Made by a program: the position numbers and the translations under genes
In this document: in pieces, positions 52,417 through 60,393 of the stretch
Layout: every line of letters starts with the position of its first letter
Position numbering within the stretch: position 1 is the first letter of the stretch
The notes under the pieces: model-generated
Told to the model about the DNA's origin: nothing
Database searches by the model: none
What the model saw: the letters and a program-made list of their open reading frames with translations, nothing else
From: CAYFNF01 sp964344485
GTDB taxonomy: Bacteria > Patescibacteriota > Patescibacteriia > UBA9570 > XYC2-FULL-38-9
Direction: 5' to 3'
Length of the DNA stretch: 64,000 nt
NCBI GenBank assembly: GCA_964344485.1
Contig: CAYFNF010000005.1
Span: 58,271 to 122,270, forward strand

Positions 52417-53146
52417 TCGTTATTTCCACAGACACTATCTTTGAGAAACTCTCTACTTCTAAACTCGCACCGCCAATCAAAAAACCATCAATAGAAGGCT
52501 GATTTATCAATTCCTCAGCATTTTCAGGCTTTACAGACCCTCCGTACAGAATTCTGGTTGACTCAGGTATGTGTTCTCGAATAAATGCATGCATCTCTTC
52601 TGCTTGCTCTGGTGTAGCTGTCTCTCCTGTACCAATTGCCCATACTGGCTCATACGCAATAACTATCTTCTGCAAGAAATTAGGTTCTAGATCTCTCAAC
52701 GATTCTTTAAGCTGTAAGTAAACCACGTCCTGTGCATCACCTCTTTTTCTCTCCTCTAACATCTCTCCGACACAATAAATTGGCACTAAATCATATTTCT
52801 GAGCTGCTACTAGTTTCATATGTAGTAGCTCATTATCTTCACCAAAGATGTGTCTGCGCTCTGAATGCCCGAGAATTACGTGCGTGCATCCTACATCACG
52901 CAGTTGAGGTGCAGACACTTCTCCGGTAAATGCGCCGCTCTCTTCATAATGCATGTTCTGTGCGGCAATCAATATCTTTGTGTCTGCAGCAGCATCTGTA
53001 AGAGCTGGGAGTGAAGTAAAAGACGGTGCAATGAGCACCTCTCGGTCCTCTGGTAGCGCATCCCCTGTAAACTCAGTAATAAAATCACCAACTTCTTGTT
53101 GGTTTTTGTGCATTTTCCAATTTGCTGCAATCAATGGAATTCTCAT
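52409..53146 (-). CDS. tpiA: triosephosphate isomerase
   Basis: Interconverts dihydroxyacetone phosphate and glyceraldehyde 3-phosphate. 245 residues, a complete TIM barrel. AANWKMHKN carries the substrate-binding Asn and Lys, ILGHSERRHIFGE the catalytic His, AYEPVWAIGTGETA the catalytic Glu and loop 6, and ILYGGSVKPEN plus GFLIGGASLE the phosphate loops. Native composition, no SD at ATG 53146. It is transcribed away from cassette C6 and ends at tandem terminators ahead of the giant surface-protein gene. Confidence 0.98.
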   Translation of the reverse strand: MRIPLIAANWKMHKNQQEVGDFITEFTGDALPEDREVLIAPSFTSLPALTDAAADTKILIAAQNMHYEESGAFTGEVSAPQLRDVGCTHVILGHSERRHIFGEDNELLHMKLVAAQKYDLVPIYCVGEMLEERKRGDAQDVVYLQLKESLRDLEPNFLQKIVIAYEPVWAIGTGETATPEQAEEMHAFIREHIPESTRILYGGSVKPENAEELINQPSIDGFLIGGASLEVESFSKIVSVEITIR

Positions 53147-53188
53147 ACAAGTATTGTAACATACCCTGCGATTGCGTGCAGTACTCCT

Positions 53189-53217
53189 TCGACAAGCAAT
53201 GGAAAATACCGTATGCT
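53189..53217 (+). promoter_or_regulatory. promoter of cassette C6
   Basis: TCGACA, 17 bases, TATGCT, 24 bases before the C6 start. Confidence 0.6.
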
Positions 53218-53240
53218 GAACAGTAAGTGAGGAGGACGCA

Positions 53241-53519
53241 ATGCTGCCAGCACCGTTCCAGGCGCTCTACAACATCGTAGGCGCGCTCTGGATCATCGCA
53301 GGCATCAGCTGGACTATTCTCTACATCTCTTACAAGCTCTTAAAGAGAAAAAATCGAAGGAGGGCTGCTATCGCGGACCACCCTCAGCTCTCGGCACAGG
53401 AGAGGGCTATCGCGATGCGCACGTGGCTGGAACACATCCAGGACTTCCTGATCATCGTGTTCATCCTATGGGGAGCTGTAGGAGCACTCGGAGAAATTGT
53501 CTGGCTGATCAGACGTTAG
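53241..53519 (+). CDS. two-helix small membrane protein (GC-rich cassette C6)
   Basis: 92 residues. Helix 1 (NIVGALWIIAGISWTILYIS) and helix 2 (DFLIIVFILWGAVGALGEIV) flank a strongly basic loop (KLLKRKNRRRAA) and an amphipathic segment. ATG 53241 follows the strong SD GAGGAGG. GC is raised compared with tpiA and rpmF on either side, though less than in C5 or C8. Own promoter and a long-looped terminator. No family recognised; the arrangement is like a holin or small membrane regulator, but nothing specific supports either. Confidence 0.75.
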   Translation: MLPAPFQALYNIVGALWIIAGISWTILYISYKLLKRKNRRRAAIADHPQLSAQERAIAMRTWLEHIQDFLIIVFILWGAVGALGEIVWLIRR

Positions 53520-53586
53520 GTAGGTGTCAACCGCACAATACGCACTCGCGGCGTGAAGTGGAACGCACACTCCCTACCGTTTTTTT
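53519..53586 (+). terminator. terminator of cassette C6
   Basis: GGTAGG (53519-53524) pairs with CCTACC (53573-53578) around a long loop, followed by GTTTTTTT. Confidence 0.55.
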
Positions 53587-53591
53587 ACGGC

Positions 53592-53620
53592 TTGCAAAAA
53601 ATAACAATATACTGTATAGT
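53592..53620 (+). promoter_or_regulatory. promoter of the rpmF-nusB-rnc operon
   Basis: TTGCAA, 17 bases, TATAGT. Confidence 0.75.
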
Positions 53621-53651
53621 CCGTAAACAGTTTGAATTAATAATCACTGCT

Positions 53652-53930
53652 ATGTCAGTACCGAAAAAGCGAATTAGCAAGCGAAGGACTCGCGCACGAC
53701 GATCACATCACGCGTTGAAGAAGCCGAGCGTAGCTACCTGCCCTAAGTGTAAACAGCATATTCGACCACATCATGCATGCGCATCTTGTGGCCAATACCG
53801 TGAACGGGATGTTTTGCGTCTCCAAGAAAAGGTAGAGAAAAAAATCAGCGAAAAAAGTGCAAAAAAGGCACCAGCAGCTACATCAACAGACGAGAAAAAA
53901 GAGAAGAAGGATAAGAAGAAGTCTTCATAA
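53652..53930 (+). CDS. rpmF: 50S ribosomal protein L32 with charged C-terminal extension
   Basis: 92 residues from ATG 53652; an upstream in-frame codon at 53553 lies before the promoter. The L32 core is MSVPKKRISKRRTRARRSHH with the zinc ribbon CPKCKQHIRPHHACASCGQY (four Cys). The last 35 residues are a Lys/Glu/Ser extension absent from standard L32 (about 57-60 residues). First gene of an operon with nusB and rnc, spacing 3 bases to nusB. Confidence 0.95.
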   Translation: MSVPKKRISKRRTRARRSHHALKKPSVATCPKCKQHIRPHHACASCGQYRERDVLRLQEKVEKKISEKSAKKAPAATSTDEKKEKKDKKKSS

Positions 53931-53933
53931 TAT

Positions 53934-54398
53934 ATGTCGAACAGACATCTGGGACGTACGATTGCTCTGCAAAGCTTGTTTGAATGGGATTTTTATAATG
54001 GGAAACAGGAGATCGCCCCGATGCTGGAGCACAACATCCAGGAGTTTGCGGAGAAGTTTTCAGATGAAGATGTAGAGTTCACCACCAACCTCATCGCGGG
54101 GGTGATGAATGGTATTGATGATGTGAATGCGCTCATTCGAAAATATGCACCAGATTGGCCGCTAGAACAGATCACGAATGTAGATAGAAATGTCTTGCGT
54201 ATTGGAATATATGAACTCAAGAGTGACAAAGACATCCCGCCAAAAGTTGCTATAAATGAAGCGATTGAGTTAGCAAAAACATTTGGCGGCGAATCATCTG
54301 GTAAGTTTGTAAATGGAGTACTGGGTTCGATCTATCGAGGCATGGAAGAGGCTGGAGAGATCCCAGAAGAAACAGAGCCTCCAAAAAAAGAATCTTAA
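53934..54398 (+). CDS. nusB: transcription antitermination factor NusB
   Basis: 154 residues, all-helical NusB fold. Seen are the N-terminal arginine-rich start RHLGRTIALQSLFEWDF, the central DWPLEQITNVDRNVLRIGIYEL and the C-terminal signature PPKVAINEAIELAKTFGGES followed by KFVNGVLGSI. NusB with NusE binds boxA RNA in rRNA antitermination. It lies between rpmF and rnc. A short Glu/Pro/Lys end follows the domain. No SD. Confidence 0.97.
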   Translation: MSNRHLGRTIALQSLFEWDFYNGKQEIAPMLEHNIQEFAEKFSDEDVEFTTNLIAGVMNGIDDVNALIRKYAPDWPLEQITNVDRNVLRIGIYELKSDKDIPPKVAINEAIELAKTFGGESSGKFVNGVLGSIYRGMEEAGEIPEETEPPKKES

Positions 54399-54476
54399 TA
54401 ATATAATAACTAACATTGATGCCGGACGTGGCATGTTGTTTCCTCAACAACAGTGACGTGCGACATCCATACACGT

Positions 54477-55178
54477 ATGGAGAAAGACCTCTCACTACTA
54501 GAAAAAACAATCGACGTACAATTCAGTAATCAAAATCTTCTGCGCCAAGCACTGGTGCATCGTTCGTATTTAAATGAACATCGAGATTTTCCACTGGATC
54601 ATAATGAACGGTTGGAGTTCTTAGGAGATGCGGTGCTGGAGTTAATTGTAACTGAGCACCTCTATCACACCTATCCAAATCCAGAAGGAGAATTAACGAA
54701 CTGGCGCGCAAGCTTGGTGAATTCACAGATGCTCTCACTAGTTGCTGAACAGCTGGAAGTGGAGACGCATCTCTATCTTTCACGCGGGGAGTCTAAAGAA
54801 GATAACTCCAAAGCACGGCAGTCGATCTTGGCTAATGCACTGGAAGCGATTATCGGAGCGATCTACTTAGATAAAGATTACGATACCGCTGCCACGTTCA
54901 TTCATAAGAATATTATCTCCAAACTACCGCATATATTGAAATACAAATTATACCTTGACCCAAAGAGCCGTTTTCAGGAGATTGCACAAGAGATTGAAGG
55001 CGTGACCCCAAGCTACCGTGTATTAGAAGAATCTGGACCAGACCATAAAAAAAGCTTTGTGATCGGTGTGTTCCTAAATGATAAGCAGGTGGCGACTGGT
55101 AATGGAATGTCCAAACAAGAAGCGCAGATGCATGCAGCAAATCAAGCGCTGGATGTAAAAGGGTGGTCGGATAAATAA
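54477..55178 (+). CDS. rnc: ribonuclease III
   Basis: 233 residues from ATG 54477 (a GTG at 54453 is less likely). Cleaves double-stranded RNA in rRNA processing. The catalytic signature is HNERLEFLGDAVLELIVTEH, with later acidic residues in NALEAIIGAIYLDKDY. The C-terminal double-stranded-RNA-binding domain runs from DPKSRFQEIAQEIEG to SKQEAQMHAANQALD. Last gene of the operon; terminator at 55200. The 78 bases before it hold two small hairpins and no gene. Confidence 0.97.
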   Translation: MEKDLSLLEKTIDVQFSNQNLLRQALVHRSYLNEHRDFPLDHNERLEFLGDAVLELIVTEHLYHTYPNPEGELTNWRASLVNSQMLSLVAEQLEVETHLYLSRGESKEDNSKARQSILANALEAIIGAIYLDKDYDTAATFIHKNIISKLPHILKYKLYLDPKSRFQEIAQEIEGVTPSYRVLEESGPDHKKSFVIGVFLNDKQVATGNGMSKQEAQMHAANQALDVKGWSDK

Positions 55179-55199
55179 ATTAGAACTCGTTGATTAATG

Positions 55200-55226
55200 C
55201 CCTGGTGTACAGCCAGGGTCTTTTTA
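55200..55226 (+). terminator. rnc operon terminator
   Basis: CCCTGG, 7-base loop, CCAGGG, then TCTTTTTA, running into the -35 box of the C7 promoter. Confidence 0.8.
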
Positions 55227-55255
55227 TTGACAAAACAATTAAAACAACGTACAAC
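55227..55255 (+). promoter_or_regulatory. promoter of cassette C7
   Basis: TTGACA, 17 bases, TACAAC. Confidence 0.65.
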
Positions 55256-55288
55256 CAGGGGGCAATCCGATCTGTTGGAGGTAACACA

Positions 55289-55794
55289 GTGGCAGAACCG
55301 GATAAGCGTCAGCTGCACATCTACCTGGAGCCGGAAGGGCGAACGTTCGGTGTGTTCGTACTTCAGCTGGACGAAGGGTGCGTGCTGATCTCCCCTGAGT
55401 TCCGCACTACGGCTGTGGCTCGGTCTCTGGTCGAGTCCTACGTCAGTACAGGTGACATCACGGCCACAGAAGGTGCTGGCCTGATCGCANNNNNNNNNNA
55501 GGCCTGGAGCTGGAAGGTGAGCTTCCGGATGAAGAGAACGACCTCACCGTGACACGGTTCCTGATCCAGATCCTGTACTACCTGGGCATGGACAACGATG
55601 CCGTCCGGGAGCACCTGGCCCAATTCGAGCTGGAACCAGAGTTCATCGAGAGCCTGCTGGTTCCACCGCATGTGCTAGTCTCGGTCGACCCCAAGCCCGA
55701 GCAGCCGGTCGCAACAGCGACAGGGTGGGCCATGAGCCTGGAAGACCTGGAAGAGCAGGGTAGAGGCACCGGAGGTGGTGCACAGCACAGCTGA
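55289..55794 (+). CDS. orphan acidic protein, gapped (GC-rich cassette C7)
   Basis: Starts at GTG 55289 after the SD TTGGAGG. 67 codons precede a 10-N gap and about 98 codons follow in a different frame, so it is one gene of at least 165 residues. The N-terminal part (LHIYLEPEGRTFGVFVLQLD) looks like a small beta domain. The C-terminal part is helical and acidic (DAVREHLAQFELEPEFIESL) and ends GRGTGGGAQHS. No family recognised. Strong GC and SD set it apart from rnc and smc. Confidence 0.65.
55490..55499. other. assembly gap (10 N) in cassette C7
   Basis: Ten N within the C7 gene; the frame differs on the two sides. Confidence 0.95.
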
Positions 55795-55840
55795 TTTCGC
55801 AACGACCCCTCGACTCGATCGTGTGGGCGCTTTTTTTATA

Positions 55841-55869
55841 TTGACAGTTATCGTGTTCTGTACTATTAA
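55841..55869 (+). promoter_or_regulatory. promoter of cassette C8
   Basis: TTGACA, 17 bases, TATTAA, directly after a seven-T run that ends the C7 unit (55831-55837). Confidence 0.7.
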
Positions 55870-55922
55870 GTAGGAGCTGTTCATGCACAACACTGAGTCC
55901 TTCGGAAGTGGAGGTGGACTAC

Positions 55923-56492
55923 ATGACACTCGTTACGGTTCTCGCGCTCGCGGGCATGGTGGCGTCGCTGGTCGGAGCTGGCATCAAGAGGAGCGGCTTC
56001 AGGAAGCAGGCCTTCTTCATGGGCGGGGCCGCGGCCCTGGCCACGTCTGCGCTCCTGGAACAGAGCTACATCTACATGGCGCTGCAGATGATGGTCACGA
56101 TCAGTGCGATCCTGGGCTGCTTCACGATCCAGACGCGGATCAAGCTCGCGCTCCTGGCCAGTGCCTGCATCGCCGCAGTCGGCGTGCTCTTCATCACCGG
56201 CAAGGTGGCCAACCCCAGCGAGTACATCGCGGTGATCGGCCTGCTGAGCCTGGCCGTGGGCTTCGGCCTGGAAGACCCGGACGTGGAGAGCGTCTCGGCA
56301 CCGATGATGTGCGCGGTGGGCGGCGTGCTGCTCACGCTGTACTCCGGGATCGTGATCTGGGGAGGTGACAGCTTCGGCTGGTACTTCCTGATCCTGAACG
56401 TGATCTTCGGCTGGCTGAGCTTCAAGCTCGCGGCCCGTCGCTTCAAGCTCGCACGCACCGCACGCCCGCTCTACGCCAGACCACGGCGCTGA
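55923..56492 (+). CDS. polytopic membrane protein (GC-rich cassette C8)
   Basis: 189 residues from ATG 55923, set by the SD GGAGGTG six bases upstream; a GTG at 55908 is the alternative. Six to seven membrane helices cover nearly the whole chain (LVTVLALAGMVASLVGAG, then LALLASACIAAVGVLFIT, GGVLLTLYSGIVIWGG and others). It ends in a very basic tail (ARRFKLARTARPLYARPRR). A short frame from ATG 55883 also has an SD-like GGAG and overlaps the start; it could be a leader peptide. No family recognised. Strongly GC-rich, with own promoter and terminator. Confidence 0.8.
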   Translation: MTLVTVLALAGMVASLVGAGIKRSGFRKQAFFMGGAAALATSALLEQSYIYMALQMMVTISAILGCFTIQTRIKLALLASACIAAVGVLFITGKVANPSEYIAVIGLLSLAVGFGLEDPDVESVSAPMMCAVGGVLLTLYSGIVIWGGDSFGWYFLILNVIFGWLSFKLAARRFKLARTARPLYARPRR

Positions 56493-56517
56493 GAACGCAC
56501 CGTACTGCAAACAGCAC

Positions 56518-56547
56518 CTACTAGCACACCGTCAACCAGGGTCTAGT
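56518..56547 (+). terminator. terminator of cassette C8
   Basis: CTACTAG (56518) pairs with CTAGTAG (56533), then eight T. Confidence 0.7.
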
Positions 56548-56640
56548 AGTTTTTTTATACCAAACAGTGTTTTCGCAGACATTATAGGTCAACACGAACA
56601 CTGGTATACATGCTTGAGAGTAGTATTTTTCGAATATATT

Positions 56641-56649
56641 TGGTATAAT
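56641..56649 (+). promoter_or_regulatory. extended -10 promoter of smc
   Basis: TGGTATAAT. Transcription would start within about two bases of ATG 56658, so the smc message should be leaderless. Confidence 0.6.
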
Positions 56650-56657
56650 CTGACGGT

Positions 56658-59336
56658 ATGAAATTAGATCGTCTCGTGTTGCAAGGTTTTAAATCCTTTG
56701 CTGATAAAACCACATTTGAATTTACAAAAAGTTTCACTGCTATTGTTGGGCCGAATGGTTCTGGAAAATCAAATATCTCAGATGGAATTCGCTGGGTGCT
56801 TGGTGAACAGAGCTTGAAACTCCTGCGCGGAAAACAGTCGCAGGATCTGATTTTTAGTGGATCTGATTCTCTCTCACGCCTAGGAATGGCCTCTGTTGAG
56901 CTACATTTGAACAATGAAGATGGCAGCTTTCCTTTGGATTATCAGGAGATCGTTATCTCGCGTAAACTCTTCCGAAACGGAGACTCTGAGTACCGTATAA
57001 ATAAGAGCAAAGTACGGCTGCAGGATATTGTCATGCTTCTTGCACAAGCAAAGTTCGGCCAAAAGTCGTACGCTGTCATCGGCCAGGGTATGATTACACA
57101 CTTCTTGACCTCTACCCCACAAGAGCGGAAAGAGTTCTTTGATGAAGCTACTGGTGTAAAGGAATTCCAGATCAAACGCGACCAAGCGATTAATAAGTTA
57201 ATCCGTACTGAAGAGAATCTAGTCCAAAGTGAAGCGTTAATGAAAGAGATTGAACCACACTTACGGTCGCTGACACGACAAGTGAAGCGCCTTGAACGCA
57301 GAGAACGCATTGAAGAACAGTTAAATGAAATTCAAGTTGAGTACTACGGTTCACTCTGGCGGGAGCTGCAAATAGAGCACGACCGGCTAAAGAAGGAGTT
57401 TGATGAACAGTCCGCGCAAATAAAGGAGCTAGATGATCAGCTCACTGCAGAACAGCACGAAAGCGATGCCATGATGGCCGTGGCTTCTCGAGCTGAGCGG
57501 TATGAGGTACTACAACAGCAATTTAATGAAACGCTAGAAAAAAAGAGCCATATCCTGAAAGAGCAAGCAGTGTTAAAAGGAAAGCTAGAGGTAGAGCATG
57601 AGCGGCAGGGTAAATTGAGCTTAGTGTGGCTACAGAGGAAGGAAGATGAGATTGAGCGTGCGATTCATGAGCATGAATCTGACCTACGCATCTTAGAAGA
57701 GAACGTCGTCGCGAACGGAAATGACCTAGACCGGCAAGAAGAACGGCTAGAAGCGCTTCATAATGAATTTCGAGAAGAGGAATACAATATTTTGAAACTA
57801 AAAGAACGTATTGAGAAGGAGTCACATTCTATTACAATCCCAGAGGTACAGGAGGAGCTGGAGCAGTTGTTCATGGACCAAGAGGAGTTCTTGCGCGCGT
57901 TGATCCAAACTAAGTCACTCGATGAATTCAAACAACGCCAGCAAGAAGCGCGGCATATTACTGAGGGGTTTGCTGGCCTAATGGACCGACTGCATGCTGG
58001 AGAGAAAGAGACGGTCGAAGCACTGCGAGTGGAAATGAAACGAAAAGAGCAGCTGCTAGAGCGGTTAATTAAGGACCGTGATGATGCGCAACACGTAGTG
58101 AATGAGCTGCGTGTCTCTATTGAGTCTCATAAAGCTAAAGAGAAGATTATCCGTAATCAACTTCGCCAGCTGCAAGACGATTTAGCTGAGATACAATCAG
58201 ATATTGATGAATCAACTGAGAGCGAAGATGCACAAGCAAAGAATCAACAAGCGCAGTTCTATGAGAAAGAACTACTCGAGTTCGACAAGCAGATTGAAAC
58301 ACTGGATAAACAGTTGCAATCCTTGCGACAGGATATTGATAAGTTTAATGCTGAAGAGGAAGAAAAGAAGACAAAGTTGGTTGAGATCCAAACACGAATG
58401 CGCACGCTGCAACGTAAACTCACTGGGGTTCGGCAAGAAGCAAACACTATTGAAATAAATCTAGCGCGTATTGAGACCAAGCGAGAGGATGTTACCGCTG
58501 AGGTGAACAAAGAGGTAACTGAAGAGCTACATAAAGCTATCTTTGCGTATTCTGTTGATGCGCCGGTGAATAGAGAAGCGCTTCAAAAAAAGATCTTTGC
58601 GTATAAAAAACAGATAGCTGCAGTCGGAGATGTTGATAAAGAGACGTTGCAAGAGTATGAAGAGACCAAAGAACGGTTCGAATTTTTGAAAGAACAAACC
58701 GTGGACCTGTCAAAATCTATTACTGCACTCGAGCGAGTAATCGACGAACTAGACGAAACCATTCACACTCAGTTTCAAAAGAACTTTAAGGCGATTAATG
58801 AAGAATTCCAGAAGTACTTCAAGGTACTATTCGGTGGTGGAAAATCTAAACTCGCGCTCATGACTGAAGCAGAGAAAGAAGAGGAACCGAGTCCAGAGAG
58901 CGAAGAAGCAGAAGGCGAAAGCTTGCATGACGAGAAAGAACGCGAGTTAATTGGAAAGAAAAAGAAGAAGCAGAAACGCATCTCAGGAATTGAGGTCATG
59001 GCTTCTCCACCGCGAAAGAAGATTACAAACGTAAATCAACTCTCTGGTGGAGAGAAATCGCTGCTCTCCATCGCTTTATTGTGCGCCATCATTGCGAATA
59101 ACCCATCGCCGTTTGTTATACTCGACGAGGTAGAAGCAGCGCTGGATGAAGAGAACTCAGAGAAATTTGCCGCGATTCTCGCTGACCTCTCTAAAAAGAC
59201 ACAGATTGTTATTATCACCCATAACCGCGTGACCATGAAAGCAGCGGATATGCTGTACGGTGTGACCATGGGCAAAGAAGGAAAATCTCATATCTTAAGC
59301 GTGGAGCTGGAAGAAGCAGAAGAGCTCGTGGAATAA
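56658..59336 (+). CDS. smc: SMC-family chromosome condensation ATPase, short and apparently hinge-less
   Basis: 892 residues against about 1150-1190 in typical bacterial SMC. The N-terminal head has Walker A GPNGSGKSNISDGIRWVLG. The C-terminal head has the signature NQLSGGEKSLLSIALL, Walker B PFVILDEVEAALDEENSEKF and the His switch VIITHNR. Between them lies about 530 residues of coiled coil (LEQEELEQ-type heptads) without the conserved Gly-rich hinge domain. Lys/Glu-rich inserts precede the C-terminal head. SMC organises and segregates the chromosome with ScpA and ScpB. Rad50/SbcC-like identity is less likely because no zinc hook CxxC is seen. Confidence 0.88.
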   Translation: MKLDRLVLQGFKSFADKTTFEFTKSFTAIVGPNGSGKSNISDGIRWVLGEQSLKLLRGKQSQDLIFSGSDSLSRLGMASVELHLNNEDGSFPLDYQEIVISRKLFRNGDSEYRINKSKVRLQDIVMLLAQAKFGQKSYAVIGQGMITHFLTSTPQERKEFFDEATGVKEFQIKRDQAINKLIRTEENLVQSEALMKEIEPHLRSLTRQVKRLERRERIEEQLNEIQVEYYGSLWRELQIEHDRLKKEFDEQSAQIKELDDQLTAEQHESDAMMAVASRAERYEVLQQQFNETLEKKSHILKEQAVLKGKLEVEHERQGKLSLVWLQRKEDEIERAIHEHESDLRILEENVVANGNDLDRQEERLEALHNEFREEEYNILKLKERIEKESHSITIPEVQEELEQLFMDQEEFLRALIQTKSLDEFKQRQQEARHITEGFAGLMDRLHAGEKETVEALRVEMKRKEQLLERLIKDRDDAQHVVNELRVSIESHKAKEKIIRNQLRQLQDDLAEIQSDIDESTESEDAQAKNQQAQFYEKELLEFDKQIETLDKQLQSLRQDIDKFNAEEEEKKTKLVEIQTRMRTLQRKLTGVRQEANTIEINLARIETKREDVTAEVNKEVTEELHKAIFAYSVDAPVNREALQKKIFAYKKQIAAVGDVDKETLQEYEETKERFEFLKEQTVDLSKSITALERVIDELDETIHTQFQKNFKAINEEFQKYFKVLFGGGKSKLALMTEAEKEEEPSPESEEAEGESLHDEKERELIGKKKKKQKRISGIEVMASPPRKKITNVNQLSGGEKSLLSIALLCAIIANNPSPFVILDEVEAALDEENSEKFAAILADLSKKTQIVIITHNRVTMKAADMLYGVTMGKEGKSHILSVELEEAEELVE

Positions 59337-59350
59337 ATATACCCAAAATA

Positions 59351-59376
59351 AAAAAACCTGCGTCGTGCAGGTTTTT
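59351..59376. terminator. bidirectional terminator after smc
   Basis: AAAACCTGC, 5-base loop, GCAGGTTTTT; shared with the convergent membrane gene. Confidence 0.85.
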
Positions 59377-59387
59377 ACTTTATCGTT

Positions 59388-60260
59388 TTATCCGCTCACA
59401 ATCGGCTTGGCTGCTTTCTTGCGCTCCTTCTCCTTTTTTTCTTGCTGTTTTAATCGGTCTCGCAGGTCATAGTAGTACACCACAATGAACACAGACATAT
59501 ACACAGAGATCACTTGGAATATAGTTACTACAATTCCTTGTACTCCTTTCACCTGTTCCATCAATAAACTGGTCGCGCCCATCAGCACCAACATAATGAA
59601 CGTCAGGATCAACGCAAGTAGTACGTAACGTCCGAATACCTCCATCCAATTCCCACGCACCAAGTCTCGACTGCGCTGCAACGCTTTCCAGTATCGTTTA
59701 TTCTCTAAGATAATCACCTGTGAAGTGAATACCCAGAACATGGTAAAGATCACGCCTGGGATAATGAGCAGAACATAGAGCGGCATCAGCAAAAGCACCA
59801 TCAATGCGCTGGTCAGCACCACTGGAAACCACAACCGCGTAGCTTGCTTGAGTACTTCAGAAAAAACAATCTTCTTCTTCTTAAATGCACGTGCTGCTGC
59901 AATTACAATAGCGTTCCCAGCGATCACGCTGACCACTAGACTAAGAATCTCCGCAATCACATTCACCCAGGTCCACGGTTCTTGAAACTTCTGAGTGAAA
60001 TACTCAGCAATTGCAAGATTGCGGAATTCTGCTACGTCTAGCTCCGCTTCTTCATCGTAGTAATATCGTGACGTCAAATCTCCAGAGTCAGCGGTCCCCA
60101 ACCACTCTTGATCATAAAACGGGCTGTAGTCTTCAGTGAAATCCAGCACCATGTTAAACGGGAGTGCCAAAAGAACAATTATCAATAAGAAAATATTGAA
60201 TTGCGTGGTGTAGACCTGCCACGACTGCTTCATGATGTCGAAAAACGTCTTGTTCTGCAT
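59388..60260 (-). CDS. six-helix membrane protein of unknown function
   Basis: 290 residues from ATG 60260; a longer frame from 60353 lacks support. It starts with the amphipathic MQNKTFFDIMKQSWQVYTTQ, followed by about six membrane helices (about 23-43, 105-135, 150-180, 185-205, 215-245 and 250-272) and ends in a Lys/Glu tail (RLKQQEKKEKERKKAAK). An acidic Asp/Tyr-rich extracellular loop follows helix 1. It is similar in plan to the gene at 33046-34008. Convergent with smc. Confidence 0.78.
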   Translation of the reverse strand: MQNKTFFDIMKQSWQVYTTQFNIFLLIIVLLALPFNMVLDFTEDYSPFYDQEWLGTADSGDLTSRYYYDEEAELDVAEFRNLAIAEYFTQKFQEPWTWVNVIAEILSLVVSVIAGNAIVIAAARAFKKKKIVFSEVLKQATRLWFPVVLTSALMVLLLMPLYVLLIIPGVIFTMFWVFTSQVIILENKRYWKALQRSRDLVRGNWMEVFGRYVLLALILTFIMLVLMGATSLLMEQVKGVQGIVVTIFQVISVYMSVFIVVYYYDLRDRLKQQEKKEKERKKAAKPIVSG

Positions 60261-60306
60261 ATATAATGATAATGATAACGTCCTTAGTATATCATAATTA
60301 AAAATC

Positions 60307-60335
60307 TTGACGTATTTTGTGTGTTTTGTTAGACT
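60307..60335 (+). promoter_or_regulatory. rpsP promoter
   Basis: TTGACG, 17 bases, TAGACT. Confidence 0.7.
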
Positions 60336-60393
60336 GCTGCTGAACCATCGCAATGCTCTTGAATACTATTCAAAGAGTTTTTTATTCACAACA

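Noticed and set aside
22301..56492. Prophage or integrated plasmid as the source of the GC-rich genes
   Set aside because: No integrase, capsid, terminase, portal, replication or toxin-antitoxin gene is visible and the cassettes are scattered singly, so a single integrated element does not fit.
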